Source of the DNA: Terebella lapidaria
Lineage: Eukaryota > Annelida > Polychaeta > Terebellida > Terebellidae
Length of the DNA stretch: 64,000 nt
Direction: 5' to 3'
NCBI GenBank assembly: GCA_949152475.1
Contig: OX424568.1
Location: 23,845,667-23,909,666, forward strand
The notes under the pieces are model-generated. The model saw only the letters and a list, made by a program, of their open reading frames with translations. It was not told the origin of the DNA and did no database searches. This document shows positions 25,077-37,916 of the stretch, in pieces. The translations under genes and the position numbers were made by a program. Each line of letters starts with the position of its first letter. The stretch's first letter is position 1.

Positions 25077-28000
25077 TCATTTCTGTTTCTTCTCGTCACC
25101 AAGACCCGAGCAGAGTTTTATGACTTGAGGCTCGAACAAATCCGAGCAGATCTGTCCAGTCTCGTCGAAAAACTCGGCCACAGATTTGGTGAAGTTAGCC
25201 TCCCGACTGTTCCCGCTTTGACCGTCGCAGTACGACATAAATAATGTGTATTGGTCATCGTACCTGGAAGCAGATTGACATGGACATGTATAAATTTTTT
25301 GTCCCATCAGTGGCGAGACATTAATGTTTCGAAGATGAAGATCCAATATGGCTGAAATTGTTGGTCACGTAAGCTATGGCAACACTAGAGATAAGCGCTC
25401 CAAAACTCAAACGATATTTTCACAAGTTCACACGAGCTCATGGGCGCATCCATTTTGCCAGCTGTATTGACCTCAAAATTCACTTGGTGGCGCCTCAGTG
25501 TCATTATTTTATATCAAGTTGTGATGCCACCAAGCGAACTCTGATGTCATCACTGTTGACAAGTGGAAGCGCCCATGACCCGGCCGTGAGCTTGTGAAAA
25601 TATGGTTCGAGTTTTCAAGTTGGGAATATGCAGGGATAAAGTCATTGATTGTTTGTCAAGTGTGTACCCTCTCGTCCTCTCGGTATATAGATGAGGCCTA
25701 GAGGTAACAGTTGTGGAAGATTTCGATTTATTTGTTGATAAGATGTGTAACGGTTTCTATCCCGAGGGTGAATGACAGCGATCTCAGACACTCTGCGTCG
25801 CTCAGGCTGGCATTGCTATAAGCAGAAGCATGCAAGGAAATTGCCAACACTAACCGTTTGAGTTGCGACGAGAGTCTCCACACGTTTGCAGGGTCGACTC
25901 CAGCCTTGTCCTTATCGAGAGCACACATGAAACATCCTCTCTCCTTGAGTGTGGTATACAAGGTCAACACCCCCATCATCAGAAAGTATCTAAGTCAGGG
26001 TTAAGGAATATCTCATGCTGCTAGGTACTGTAAAAAATCGCCTACTAAATTTGGCGGTTGTAAGCCCCACATTATTTGGCGGAGATTTAATTTCGTGGTT
26101 TCGAAACCACTTATATTTCTCAACATATATCTAGTTAGTTTGGCGGACAATTTAATTTGGCGGTTTTTCCCCTACCGCCAAATCCGCCAAGTAAATTGTC
26201 CACCAAAATTTGTTGCAAACATTTCAGGCCTGCTGAGACTGAATTCTGAAATTTACATCAACTTTGATTCAGATTGTGAAATGACGAAAGTGAATACTGT
26301 CAAAAGTTACATTATTTTCATGGGAGGTCGGAAAGGATACGACACAACACAAATGATGAGAACAGATCTCGACTGTGGAAATGGGTGCAAATAATCCCAA
26401 AGTAGTGCAAATCCCGCAAAACCAACTGCAATAGTACAGATCAACAGACGTCCGTCCATCAAAGCATGAGATTCTTCATAGCCATAGTGATCCACCATCA
26501 CCTTCAATAAACAAATATTCAATAGTTTGCAAAAACAATTCTACTAGTCAAAAATCAAGTTCGAACACTGGGATAAGCAGGTAACATATGGGATATTTTC
26601 TGAGTAAAAATTTGATTGCTGGTGGCGTTCACCTTCTTGGCAGCGTCGTCCAAGGCATTTTTCACAGCTGCTCCGTCCCACTTGTCCACTTTGACAGGCT
26701 TGTCTCCTTCCTAAAACCAATCGGATATCAGGTTTGTCAATGTCAGCTACTGCTCGATCATTATGTTACGAGAAAGCATATAATGTTGGGAATTTTTTTT
26801 CCCAGTTGGCATTCGATTGATGCAGGCAACATTCATTTGGGAGTCTGCTAAAGTCAAGTTCATGAAACAGTGAAACACGCTTTTTGGCCGTTGCCCCCAG
26901 TAGTTTTGTTTCGGATTATCAGATCAACTTGAAATTTTTTATGTCTTAATTGTGTCACTCATATCATATTCTTATGTAGATATACGAGGGACGGTAGATC
27001 TACATTACGAATAGCGTACAAGAACAAAGTCAAAACATAGGAGCAAATGTAGGATAAAGTGCCACTCTCATTCTGGGCAAATGTGGGCGTGACCAATGAG
27101 CGCCATGCTACCTGCACCGTGTGACCAGTTTTGAACCAATCACAGCCTATGTCTCAGATTGCCCACGATATTGTACAGTATTGTCGGGTGACCAAAGTTC
27201 GGGATAGCCCTAAGTTCGGGAGAGAGGCTGATGCTTGGTTTCGCACGCCGTTTTGACGCCATCACCATCATTGTTTGTTTACATGTTGTTGTTGACACCT
27301 GACTCAAGTTCCATAGAAGAAAACAGTCTAATGCAAAATTGAAAATATTGCCTGTACAGCACACAATACCTAATAATCACAACAGCAGCGTATGCTAGGA
27401 AATTTCCTTCGCCATCTTGATTATGATAATTAGTTGGGCATAAGCCACACCCATTATTCGGTACGGCACACCATTATGTCTAATAATGCGAAAGTGATTA
27501 ATATTAGATTCGCTCACCAACTTTGTGAAGCTTAAATTGTTCACAATGTTTCAAATGAATTGTATGGTTTAATAGACTTATTAGAATGATGGCTTGCCAT
27601 ATCCCAAACTTAGGCACACTTTCACTCGCTAGGGGCACTGCTGACTGCATACATCGCCAGTAAACAAACTTGCTGCTATTCGAAATCTCGTGGAAGGTTT
27701 CCATAAAACTAGGGCCCGAACGAGTCGATGGGTATCCGAATTTGGGGCGGGTCATACAATTACCCGGGTCGGAATTTCATTACCCAGGCATACCCGAGAA
27801 CGAATAAAGATATTGTTTTTGTCCTGAAAAATTGCGATAAACACTAGTAAAATCACAAGAATGACAAGAATATCATTGCGAAAAAATCGGAAGTACATGT
27901 AGTTTTATGAGGTCATGTGCTCTCTTCCAAACTTGAAAATAAACACCGACGAAACAAGTAATATGTGTCAAAGATCGATGACTGGCGTTTACTTGTTGTA

Positions 28001-28453
28001 AATTGCTCCAGTGATTCCCGTTCAAATTTTGATCTATATTTGGACGGGTTACCCGGGGCGGGTCGGGTCAGACCAAATGGGTACCCGGATCAGAAATTTC
28101 CGACTCGTCCGGGCCCTTTATAAAACATATCATTGTCAGCGTGAACAATTGTAGTTTTGATTTTCATTTGACATTCATCAAATATAACGGTGATATTCTT
28201 TAAATACAGATTGAAACAGCTTAGTATGTAACAATGCTACATGCAACCCCAAAACATATGTTTAGGGGCTATCAGTCACTGACAGTGTCAATCACCATTG
28301 ATTCAAAACTCTCAATCACGAATTTTGCGATGCAGAAACTTGTCTCTTGATTATTCTCTGTACTTTTCTTTCAAAGTTTTTCGTTTAATACATGACGCAT
28401 GGGAATAAACACGCATTTACTTGTGTGTTGCCGGTTTTTGCCTTGGACGCCAT
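25077..28453 (-). CDS. SPCS2: Signal peptidase complex subunit 2
   Basis: Exons on the minus strand: 28453-28421, 26710-26633, 26501-26341, 25989-25855, 25263-25077; 198 codons including stop, and phases 0/0/2/2 match. The protein starts [11 protein letters not shown], then has the family signature [19 protein letters not shown], then [20 protein letters not shown] leading into two hydrophobic segments around the conserved [10 protein letters not shown] turn (TM1 about 63-80, TM2 about 91-110). The tail ([21 protein letters not shown]) is typical. SPCS2 (SPC25) is a two-span ER membrane subunit of the signal peptidase complex; it contacts the translocon and supports signal-peptide cleavage without being catalytic. 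At 197 aa it is slightly shorter than the human protein (226), mainly at the N-terminus. The 1.7-kb intron 1 holds repeats. Confidence 0.96.
26033..26215. repeat. CGCC-rich inverted repeat in an SPCS2 intron
   Basis: TTTGGCGGACAATTTAATTT followed by GGCGGT is mirrored by ACCGCCAAATCCGCCAAGTA and 'attgtccaccaaa'. A third TTTGGCGGT lies at about 26050. Looks like a short MITE-like repeat. Confidence 0.6.
26868..26960. repeat. Fragment of the 2606-3166 MITE family
   Basis: GTGAAACACGCTTTTTGGC, then TTTTGTTTCGGATTATC and 'atcaacttgaaattttttat', match the left arm at 2617-2690. Only one arm is present, in SPCS2 intron 1. Confidence 0.75.
27710..28118. mobile_element. hAT-like MITE, about 409 bp
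   Basis: Ends TAGGGCCCGAACGAGTCG and CGACTCGTCCGGGCCCTT are inverted repeats. Internal inverted GGGTACCC/GGGTATCC and GGGCGGGTC motifs follow. The flanks are CATAAAAC (27702-27709) and TATAAAAC (28119-28126), an 8-bp target duplication with one mismatch, as expected for hAT. Non-coding; in SPCS2 intron 1. Confidence 0.8.
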
Positions 28454-28466
28454 GGTCAGAAATTGA

Positions 28467-28475
28467 ACCGGAAGT
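28467..28475. promoter_or_regulatory. ETS-type site near the SPCS2 start
   Basis: ACCGGAAGT matches the ETS/GABP consensus, 14 bp upstream of the SPCS2 ATG, so it would lie in or near the 5'UTR. Function inferred from motif and position. Confidence 0.35.
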
Positions 28476-30200
28476 TAACGTGTTGACATTCAAGATGTCT
28501 TATTTGCGGATTGATAAATACAAAGAGAAACATCCAGAGACAAAGATCACCATGATAGCTTGAGATCATTTGTCAGGACTCGGGAGCTACCCTGGTTCTG
28601 GTTTATCACGTGTGCGATTACATTTAGTTGATAGCCTATATAGTTTCCGTCAGAAGTGGTTGAGGCAGTCATCCGCAAGACGAATTTGGGATGATGCATA
28701 TGTTGGAGATCATTGATATAAAACGGACGAAAATGAGTGATCTCTGGCGGGGAACTGCATCAAATGGTATCACCACTCCAAGGTGTACTATTATTCATTC
28801 AGACCTCAGGGGCCAATGTTTCATAATTCCCGTCGAAAGAAACTTCTGCCTATAACCTACCTAATCTAACTATAACCTGTAGCTGTTCAAGTCTGAACAT
28901 ATAACCTAGCTATATGTTCATAAATCATTATCTGTGTTTTCACGAGTCCACACGTGGGACAATCATCTGAACGAACCCCTCCCCACCCCCCATAAAAATG
29001 TTATACTCTCATCACTTTTCGTTTGCGATTATTATTTGTGCCATCGTTCGTGTGCTAGAGATAATATTCATTTGGACAAAGAGCACACCAAAGGCACATA
29101 CATGTTGTATGTATATTATGTCAAATATACTGTTATATGCGTATATCTTACCTCCATAACACATTACGGGTTATGTAAGATCCACATTATAGTAATTAAT
29201 TCAGTTCAATATGGTCATCAATTATTATCAGAAAATGTAATCAAGATGAGCCATCTACTTTTGTATGTCAGTTACACATACTCAAATCCCTGCTGTTTCG
29301 ATTCCTGATTTATATGCAAAGTCCCGTCAGGGGACTGTAATCACAGTCTGTTGTTCACTCATTGTGCATGTACACCAGAGGTGTCAGGATCCAATTAATG
29401 AACTTGTTGCTCTGTGATAATATATACCAGCAAAATTTTCAATATTTGCAATTTTGGATTAGACTTCAAACTATACACATCGTTGTTGTCTCCAAATCTC
29501 CAAACACAGAAACCAGGCTCACTGGCTTTGGCCAGTCCGGTCTGGACAGAAATGCACAGACTTGTAAAGTTTGTAAATACAGAGAAAAACACAAATTTTA
29601 CACTTACTAGCCTTACAGGTATATGAGTTATCCAATGAGAGAACCCCATTTGAATAGGGCCATATAAATGGAAAACTGTTATGGAACATCGCCTCATACT
29701 AGTTTTTATTTGCCAGATTTCTGGACGAGTGTATGATCATCTGAAATAATGAACTGCTCTGAAATAATGACCCGGTTTTCAAGACAGTATCTTTGTTAGC
29801 ATTCTTCTCAGGAGCTGATGGTTTTGCATGGCCATCAGCATCCAAAATTTCGGATATTTTCATCCCCTGGTCCATTCAAGGCAGAATAGGGTAAAAACCA
29901 TTTTGCCCTATAATATATTCATGCTTATCAATACGTCAATCGATAACCAATACGTCAATTGATAAAACTAGCATAGTGGTGAGGACCACCATAGTAAGAC
30001 ATTGAGTTGAATGGTCAAGTCAATTGGTATTATATACCATACGGGTTTGCCTTGCCAGTGTGTCTTTGGATAAACTATTTGGTCGGGCTTTGTTTCTATT
30101 GCAAAATGTTTATATTTTGTTTGTTATTGGCATCATCGATATCTGACTATTGGTGGTAATAGATCGATACTTACATTGCTGACATAACTCTTAAGGTTTT
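28476..30200. other. Intergenic, no gene seen
   Basis: Upstream of SPCS2. AT-rich, with scattered short direct repeats (for example 'ataacctagctat' near 28860-28920 and 'aatacgtcaat' near 29930-29960). No supported gene. Confidence 0.5.
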
Positions 30201-30239
30201 TCTTTTCTTTGTTTTCGTGTTGTGAACACTCACTTTTTG

Positions 30240-33024
30240 AATGCTTTTTGAATTTTGTTCTGTGGACTTCTCTTCTCGCAGATTTCATGGATTTCTCCGT
30301 CCTTACGCGGTTCTCCGTTCATCAATATGTTCGCTCCTGCTCCCACCCTTTGAGTGAGACACGTCAGTGTGAGCAGTGTGGGCAGCAGCTGCTTGTATGG
30401 GAGGTTCACGCCAAGTGCGTGGCCTGTCAGGACAATGTCCACACTGATCCACTGACATGCTCTGTGAGTGAGGGGCGCACCAGGTAGCAGTGGTGCAGGT
30501 TTTGGGCACCGTTTTTGCCAAGATAGAGAAGTTACAGTCTCGTCAGGCTTCATTGGCCCTTTCCACCTCATCCTCTTCCTCTTCGGCCGAGTGCCACCGC
30601 TTCCAGGAAAGGAAGAATACCACCCTTGTAGAAAGCTCGATAGGACTTTGGTTTGTCTTGGGCATAAGCTTTTTTCCCCTCCCCAATTTTTTTGTCTCAC
30701 TGGTGACCAGCTTGTGGGAAAGCCATTCACGACCCGCGGTGTTGAGCTCCGTAAGTCTTATTATGCTGTATTATATGTTTGTTCAGACAGTTGTTCATTC
30801 GAGGGCTTTCTTTCTGTTTGGTCTGATCACCGTGGGCTGATTTCTAGTGCTGTTTCCTCATCGTTCCCAGCTGCTTTTCAGACCATGCTGCTTTTTCCAA
30901 CTCCCGACCCTTGGGGGTCGGACCCCATATGGAGCCGGAGCCTTGGACTTCGGTCTGTGGTCTAGGTGGTTTGGCATTGGGTGGCAGTAGTTGGCTGTAT
31001 GGTATTGGGTCTTGGAGCCTGGTACCCATGCAGAGCCATGACCTCAGCCCTCTGTGCGCTCGTTAGGTCAGGCCTGTGAGGCGTAAGCCACAGAGGCCAT
31101 CCCCCATTCGACGGAGGGAAGAGGACCCCATACCATTAGGTTGTTCAGTACCCAGCGGATATGACTCCAGATCATGTCTGATCTCTTGTATGCTCGATCT
31201 TACAGGGACTGGGCCCAGTGCGATAGGTTCTCTCTTTGGAGGAATGGCGTGTTTTGCCTCTTGGCTTCTGTCTTCGCGCTCAAGTCGTCCGATATCTGCT
31301 TCCATCGACCCTACTACTACCTTCATCTCTTTTTTTACAGACTCTGAGCACCTACTACTTCAACGAAAGCCACTCCTTCGATTACTTCAGCTCAGATGAC
31401 CCCTTCAACGGTGTAGCCATCCCCTGGGATCCCGAATCCTGCATTCCAGCCCGTTGATATCTCCAGCATTGTGAAGGCAGTTTTGGCAGCCTTGGACACT
31501 CAAGCTGCATCTACAGTCCCTCCCTCCACCAGTTTGTCTGCACCAGGGACTTAGACAGCGACGTATTTTGACACTTCATCCTCTCAGCCATTGCCTACGG
31601 CCATCTTCGGGTCCCTGGAGGAGGGTGAAGAGGATGAGGCTAACCAAAACGAAGACGACGACTCTGGCGACCAGGACGTAGAGGAGGAGATTGCTCCATA
31701 TGCTCCTGTGATGCCCCCACCACCTGCCCCAGCTTCTCGGAAGCACCCCCCCCCCTTCTGTGATGGCAGCTACTAGCACAAGACTGAGGATGGACTTGGA
31801 GTCAGACAATAGTGAGGATGGTGATGAAGACCTCACACTCTTCCACAAGATGGACCTAATGCAGATTATATTGAAGCCTATATTTTTCCTGCGAAACTGA
31901 AGCCAGCAATGTCCCAGCGCCCTACTTCATTTCTGGCCTCCGAGAGGTCGCCTGAGCAGCGGCGCATGCATGAGCTGGAGCAAAGCAAAACAGACTTGTG
32001 TAAGTTTCCGCGATGTCCACAGTTCGTCGAGGAGTACTACGAGCCTTCCAACTCTGATTACATGTATCTTGACCAATTGGCATTGTTTCTAATGAGGCAG
32101 CCACGTATCTGGGAGATAACCCTTGTCCAGTGATGGTTCAGCCCAAGATCCTAATGTCACTGACCCACGCCATCTGATCCTCTACATGTGTGTCATCACT
32201 TGAAGATTGATTTTGGACCGCTGCCTATCAGCAATTGCGAAAAGCTCAGAGGGCTGTGGACGAGTCTTCTCTGTGGACCACCTCCACTCCATCTTGCAAC
32301 TTTTGAACTCCTGCGACGATGCCTCCTCTCACAAGAGGGAGCAACTGAGCACGTCACCTTATCTGAAGGGACAATTTCCTGGCAAGGCTTGTTCCAAGTC
32401 CCCCCCCCCCCCCTTCCCCAATGAGGTTCCTGTTTGCCACCAGGATCGCCACCATGTAATTCGGGTATAGATAAACCATAGAAACAGTCTATTGTGCCAT
32501 ATAATACAAAAACGTAATAAAGTAGCATTAAAATTTTGTTATGTTTGTTTTTGAATAATGCAGACAATACGTCAATAGACATGACGTTTTTTGTACTTTT
32601 CAGGCATAATAGACTGTTTCAGAGCCCCAAAAGCACATGGCATCAGCAGGTACCCCATTCATACCCTCTTCACCAGACTCAAAGCTAGGCTCCACAAGGG
32701 CAAGGTTAAGACAGCATATGAGAAATCCTCTGCCCCCATGGTAGGTGAGTGTACCACTCCCTGCGATGGAAAGGCCACAGGCAGGTGTCTCGCAAGTTAT
32801 TAGCAAGAGTGGCAGTCACCCGCAGCCAGCCTTTGGATCATGTTGATCCTACGCAGGAAGTTTCGCATTCAGTTCAGTCAACATTCTGTACTATCTCCAA
32901 AACTCTTTACTCTTTCCAGAGCTCGCGCCAAGCATCTAGCATTTTCTCAAGAGATCGAAGATATGCTAGCCAAAAACACACTCGAAACAGCAGTTTCCCT
33001 CTCCCTGTTATTAGGGACCTCTAG
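30240..33024 (+). pseudogene. Decayed retroelement, possibly DIRS-like
   Basis: Broken plus-strand frames. At 30330-30465 there is a Cys/His cluster (CEQCGQQL, EVHAKCVAC, then DPLTC) of the kind found in DIRS-type gag. Ser-rich and acidic stretches (31590-31776) and a segment near 31910-32110 (PEQRRMHELEQ, DYMYLDQLALFLMRQP) follow. At 32920-33000 HLAFSQEIEDMLAKNTLE resembles the region just before the reverse transcriptase palm in DIRS/Pao-type elements. Many stops and frame changes separate these pieces, and no intact RT, RNase H or tyrosine recombinase was seen. The assignment rests on pattern memory only; a decayed host gene is possible. Confidence 0.35.
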
Positions 33025-33393
33025 TAAAGCGGCCCATACACGATCAATAATATTGTGCAATATTATTGTGTTATTATATTGCACAATATCCATGCCTCCC
33101 ACACACGGTTCAATAATATTGCGCAATATTTTTTAAACAAACCTCATTGCCTGGATTTATGATTTTTATTAATCACAGCATGCCTTCATGTATATTAGCC
33201 TTTGAATATTTCGCATTATTCTCGCCGGTTTTTAAAATCAGCGCAATATTATTGACGTACCGTCAATAAAAATCAACAGATTTTGATGTTGTCAATATAT
33301 TGCGCAAACCGTCAATCTTCAACACACACTATCAATACTATTGCGCAATATTAAATATTGCACAATATTATTGATCGTGTATGGGCCGCTTTA
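33025..33393. mobile_element. MITE inside the retroelement remnant, 369 bp
   Basis: Perfect terminal inverted repeats: TAAAGCGGCCCATACACGAT, continuing CAATAATATTG, at the left and its reverse complement ending GTATGGGCCGCTTTA at the right. The interior has many CAATATTATTG-type sub-repeats. A TA target duplication is possible because the ends are TA. Confidence 0.92.
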
Positions 33394-33934
33394 CCCATAC
33401 AGGTAAACGTGTAGAGCCCTCCTCAATCAGTTACCATGACAAAACGTTATTCGATTGCGTGATGTAATTTCTTCCTACCGGTATGACGTTTTCTCTACAG
33501 GATTCGAACGGGTAAGTGGTGTTTTACCAGAGAGTGTAGATTGGTTTTACCAGTAGCAGCAAACGGGCACATATACACCGTAGGTGTTTAGGCCTGCAGC
33601 CGTGCCACCGGGGACTCTCTCGGGCATATTGTTGATATAAGCAACTACTTTCGACGCAACATGCACAATTTTGCTGAAAAAATACAATTCTTTTATATAT
33701 CGCATCACAAATTCCGATTTACCGTCATGGTGATCCCCATGTATGTTGCCTGACATGTTTTGATGTTCCGATTTACCGACACTTGTATGTCTAGATATTA
33801 GTCAAGCATATCATTTGTTGTAATGAAAACAAATATGAACGCTTACATGGCAAATTTCTTACCTTCATACACTTTGTGTCTGCACATGATATGTGTATGC
33901 AAATTAAGTCAATTTCAACACACGACCTCGAATG
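33394..33934. other. Unassigned sequence
   Basis: Sequence right of the MITE. It may continue the retroelement remnant, but I find no frame that supports this. Confidence 0.35.
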
Positions 33935-34420
33935 ATTTTTTCCTATAATTTTGTTTTGGACCGTCGGATCAATTTGAAATTTTATCTTTTCATCTGTAAT
34001 GAAACATATTTTTTCGCCAAATTTCAGCTCTTCAAAACTGGAAAAGTTGACAATCTACCCCAATGTTAAATTTCAGCCCCAAATGGGATCACGTGAATTC
34101 AAGCAAATTTGGGAATTTCATAATGTTTGTGACCATGAAAAATTTACCAATTGTGTTTTTTTTAGTTTGAAGACATACAAGTGTATTTTTGTCAAATAAT
34201 CTTTTTCCAAAGCAATGTGTGATTCAAACATCGAATAATTTGCCAAGTTGTGTTCAAACTCGCGAATATCTTGTTTGAGGTGAAATTTAAGAAGTAGATT
34301 GCCGACTTTTCGAGTTTTTAAGATAGAATTTTAATGCCAAATGGAAAGATAAATAATTCAAATAGATCCGATGAACCAAAATAAATTTATGGTAAAAAAA
34401 ATCCCTTTAACTCGACTTTA
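33935..34420. repeat. Diverged relative of the 2606-3166 MITE
   Basis: It shares 'ttttgttttggaccgtcgga', 'aaaagttgacaatctacccc' plus 'aatgttaaatttcagcccca' on one arm, and 'gtagattgccgacttttcga' on the other, in the same order and spacing as 2640-3130. The terminal repeats are eroded. Confidence 0.65.
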
Positions 34421-35167
34421 CATGTCACTTTACATATTTTTTTTATCAAAAGTGGAATGATTGCCAGGTCACATCCGATTACTGGGGCGTGTCACATGCA
34501 TTCAACCCACATTCGGATCAAAACACACATTCCCCATGCATCTGGCTGTATGCGGCAGCAATGACAGCAGTGGGTGAGTGATCAAGAAAACAACCTGTAT
34601 AAAACGAGAGAGCTTAAACGAGAAAAAAGGAATGAATTCAATGTATATGTTTAAATTATTGGCTCCTTCAGCCATCAAACGTCGTTAGATCAGATGGTAA
34701 TTCAATCTTTCTAACTCATGCCAAAGTAAATTTAGGAACATATCATACAGTAGTGTTGTCTATTCTGATGTTTTTACAAGTCTTGTAAATCGGAACATGC
34801 AACCACGTAAATCGGAACTGTGACCTGTGCTAGTTCCGGAAAATCGAAACATATCCAATATACCCGTACTGCACCGAAATAGCATTTTCCCCACGCAAAT
34901 GACATTTTATATACTGCTAGGCGTTACATATATAAATAGGCCTACACGCTCCTCACATTCAAGCTGGATTCTGCTGATGTGTATGTGTATGTGATGTGTA
35001 TGAATAACCGGGTGATCCTATAGTTTATTCCACGTGTACCAGTATACCTGTAGCTAAAGTCCCACTTCATATTTTATGCACTGGTATGTGCACAAGTACC
35101 GGTATACGTTTATACGTGTAACTAAAGGTCTCTATTACAGTATTCTTTTCTTGACCCCCAAGAACTC

Positions 35168-35184
35168 GGGGGGGGGGGGGGGGG
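35168..35184 (+). repeat. G17 homopolymer
   Basis: An uninterrupted G run followed by GGAGG; G-quadruplex prone. Confidence 0.9.
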
Positions 35185-36126
35185 AGGAGGGGACTCGTCT
35201 CCAAATCTGGGCCTCCCTAAAGGCTCGGTCCAGATTCAGAGACTCGTGCTGAGATAAAGCCATCTCACACACAATTCCATATGCATATCTCCACACTCGC
35301 TACTGTTGGAATTTTTTATTATTGTGAAAGTTTTTACGGACACAATAAATTCTCATTGAAGCAAGTTGAGAGTGCATCCAACTAAAGCCTGCAGTGTCTG
35401 ATATAACACATATGTATGCATGCATACAATACTATCCCAACACTTACAAAGCTATGATCTGCACTAGTGTACTGTGTATACATTTTGTGTATGCATTTTA
35501 TATATTTTCCAGGTTTCCTCTAAATAATTATGGAATTCAACAAAAAAACCAAGGGATCCTGATTCAATCAATTCATCAGCTTGCTAAATTTGAGATATTT
35601 TCAACGTATTGATAGTTTACGGTCACTATATGCGAAATGAAGCTTTGATATAACTTGAAGCGATCATTTGATGCATTTTGTATAAATGTAAACTTCAGTA
35701 GGATTCTCTAAGTGTTTTGTAGAACAAAGGCAATAAAAATCAATTGTGAGCAAGGGAGCGGTAGATAAGATCAGATAGATAGGTGAGATGAAAATTTATT
35801 TAACGTCGTGTAGGAACAACAATAACATTACCTGAAAACAACTATTTGAGAATGAAATTTAGGTAGCAAAATTCGACAACCTATGTAGCTTGTGCTTATT
35901 TATGTACATGCATACATCACAATTGAAATGCTCGAATATATAAATAAAAATCTTTGCGATCTTCATTGTGTAGAAGATTTTCTTGGGCTAATATCCATCA
36001 GCATCCCTCGCAATCATATGTCGTGATTGGTGGGTGCGAGTCACTTGTACCTAGGCTAATCGATCAGGCAAATGAGTTTGAAGAATTGTGGATGTATTAT
36101 AATGTGCACTCATCATACAGTGTTGT

Positions 36127-36151
36127 GGGGGGGGGGGGGGGGGGGGGGGGG
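36127..36151 (+). repeat. G25 homopolymer
   Basis: About 25 consecutive G, then AGGGAG. Strong G-quadruplex potential, and the length is likely uncertain in assembly. Confidence 0.9.
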
Positions 36152-37700
36152 AGGGAGTTGGCCTGGTCCGATTAGGTGTAGTGGGATGCACGTGTATACA
36201 ATGGGGTACATTGTCGAGAGGTGCAAATTGTTTGTGTCTTTCTGTATTTTGGCCCACCTTGCCATGTATAAAAATATTCCAATTTTCACAGTTTTATCAT
36301 GCATGTCTAAAATTAATCAATATTCATAGGACATGGTCGGTGCTGCCTAGTGAGGCAACTGAAATTTCTCAACGATACTGACTTGGCTATGCATGAAAGG
36401 TTTTCACAGAAGAGGGCATGAAAGGAAACGTTGGTTTTCACCGAATGACTTCACAATAAGCCAGTTCGCAGATCCAACAAAACCCCTAATTTTCAAGGGA
36501 TAGATAAGCAAAAGCATATGACTACTTTGTCTCGGGTTCATTTGAGACAATGAAAATTATCTCCTCAGCGTCTGACGTTTTTTGTCCAAACATCATTGTC
36601 ACATGCTTTTGTTTGTGTCCGCTCTTCGTGAGATGACGGCGGGCATAGGTAATTAGTTTAAGACTATAATCAGGTAAACAGTCCGTCGATCAAGTCCGGC
36701 CATTATACATCACCCAGACATTGCACCCGGGACATTGCATCATTGTAATGTAGCCTGTGGTGACGAGCCCGAAACGCCATGGGCGTGGCCCCCGGAATCT
36801 GCGCACATGGGCGTGTTGCTGGCCGGCCTTGCAACCCTGGATAGAACCCCGGACAGCTCGACGGTCTGCCAGAGCCTGTGTCGCACAATCCCAGGGCGAG
36901 AGACTACTGTTCCATGGGGCGTGCACCCCGGATCAAAGCATTCCCCCTTCTGCCCCCCCCCCCTCCCCCAATTGGAAATTGCCCCCGGGGCCCTATCGAG
37001 CCTTCTCAGATAGAGAAAGGAGACGTGGAGCACATGGCCGTACTCTCCGTCGATGAGACAACTCCGAGGAAGCAAGACGGCTGGCAGTATGGCAAGTGGC
37101 TTATTCATAGATATCCCACAATACATGTGTCGTATCTAGTGTACTATGGGATATCTAAGTCGGTTGAAATGTATTTATATGCCTTTCAAAATAGATCTTC
37201 TGGACTGGAGTCGTGGACATGTTTCTGCGTTTGGTGATAATCACATACTACAGTTCGCAGATACGAAGCACGAAATTTGCTCTCGCGAGATTTGGTCGTT
37301 GACCGAGAAAGTGTCTGGCGGTGGTTTTAAAAAGTTGTTCAACTTGTTCTCAACTCAAGGCGTTGTAACTGAATTGCATGCAGTATTGGATACATTTTAA
37401 TATGTACGATTATAATTCGAACACTACATTAATCAAGATTACTTTGCCCCACAAATCACAAACACGCGCTTTCGAACGCGTCACTTCGTCAGTCTCAGAG
37501 ACTGATTCACAATTTTGACACAAAATCCACTGTCATTGTCATTGACTTTTGGTTTTGATAAATTGAATTGTGTGTTAGCCTAGATCTACCTCAGTTTTGT
37601 TTTTTGACATCGTCAACGAACAAAATTTAAAATATGTGAACAAACAATGACATTATCGACATGAAACAATACAGACATCCACACGTTGGTCACCTGATGG

Positions 37701-37850
37701 TACAGGTTACCACGCGATAAGGCCGCCAAAGCAATCAGGCTGCATATTAGCATACCTTGATGTCATAACACTCGTCATTCATCACTTAACCCGCAGTTTA
37801 ATAATTTTCAATGGCGGCATTATCACTTTAGCGGCCTTATCACCTGTATC
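37701..37850. mobile_element. Small MITE upstream of CDC20
   Basis: GATAAGGCCGCCAAAG (37716) is inverted at CTTTAGCGGCCTTATC (37826-37841). The inverted match extends outward with a gap to TACAGGT / ACCTGTA. It ends about 65 bp before the first CDC20 coding exon. Confidence 0.75.
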
Positions 37851-37916
37851 CCATGGTACAGAGAAAAAAGTATGTTATAGATTCTGACTAGATCTACTAA
37901 TTCTCTTCCAGGCAAT

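Larger units (their letters stand above)
34421..37700. other. Gene-poor interval upstream of CDC20
   Basis: Contains two long G tracts (listed separately) and a GC-rich stretch at 36720-37080 with a C11 run. No frame resembles a known protein. The CDC20 promoter should be near its right end; 'cgcgctttcgaacgcg' at about 37466-37481 includes a CHR-like TTCGAA core, a weak candidate. Confidence 0.4.

Noticed and set aside
30230-30730. 166-codon minus-strand frame opposite the retroelement Cys/His cluster
   Set aside because: It is the antisense of the gag-like plus-strand reading, which has the Cys/His pattern; the minus frame shows no domain.
36690-37080. Possible tRNA-derived SINE (a 'gggttctatcc' B-box-like word in the GC-rich patch)
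   Set aside because: No matching A-box at the right distance, no poly-A or microsatellite tail, and no second copy in the window.
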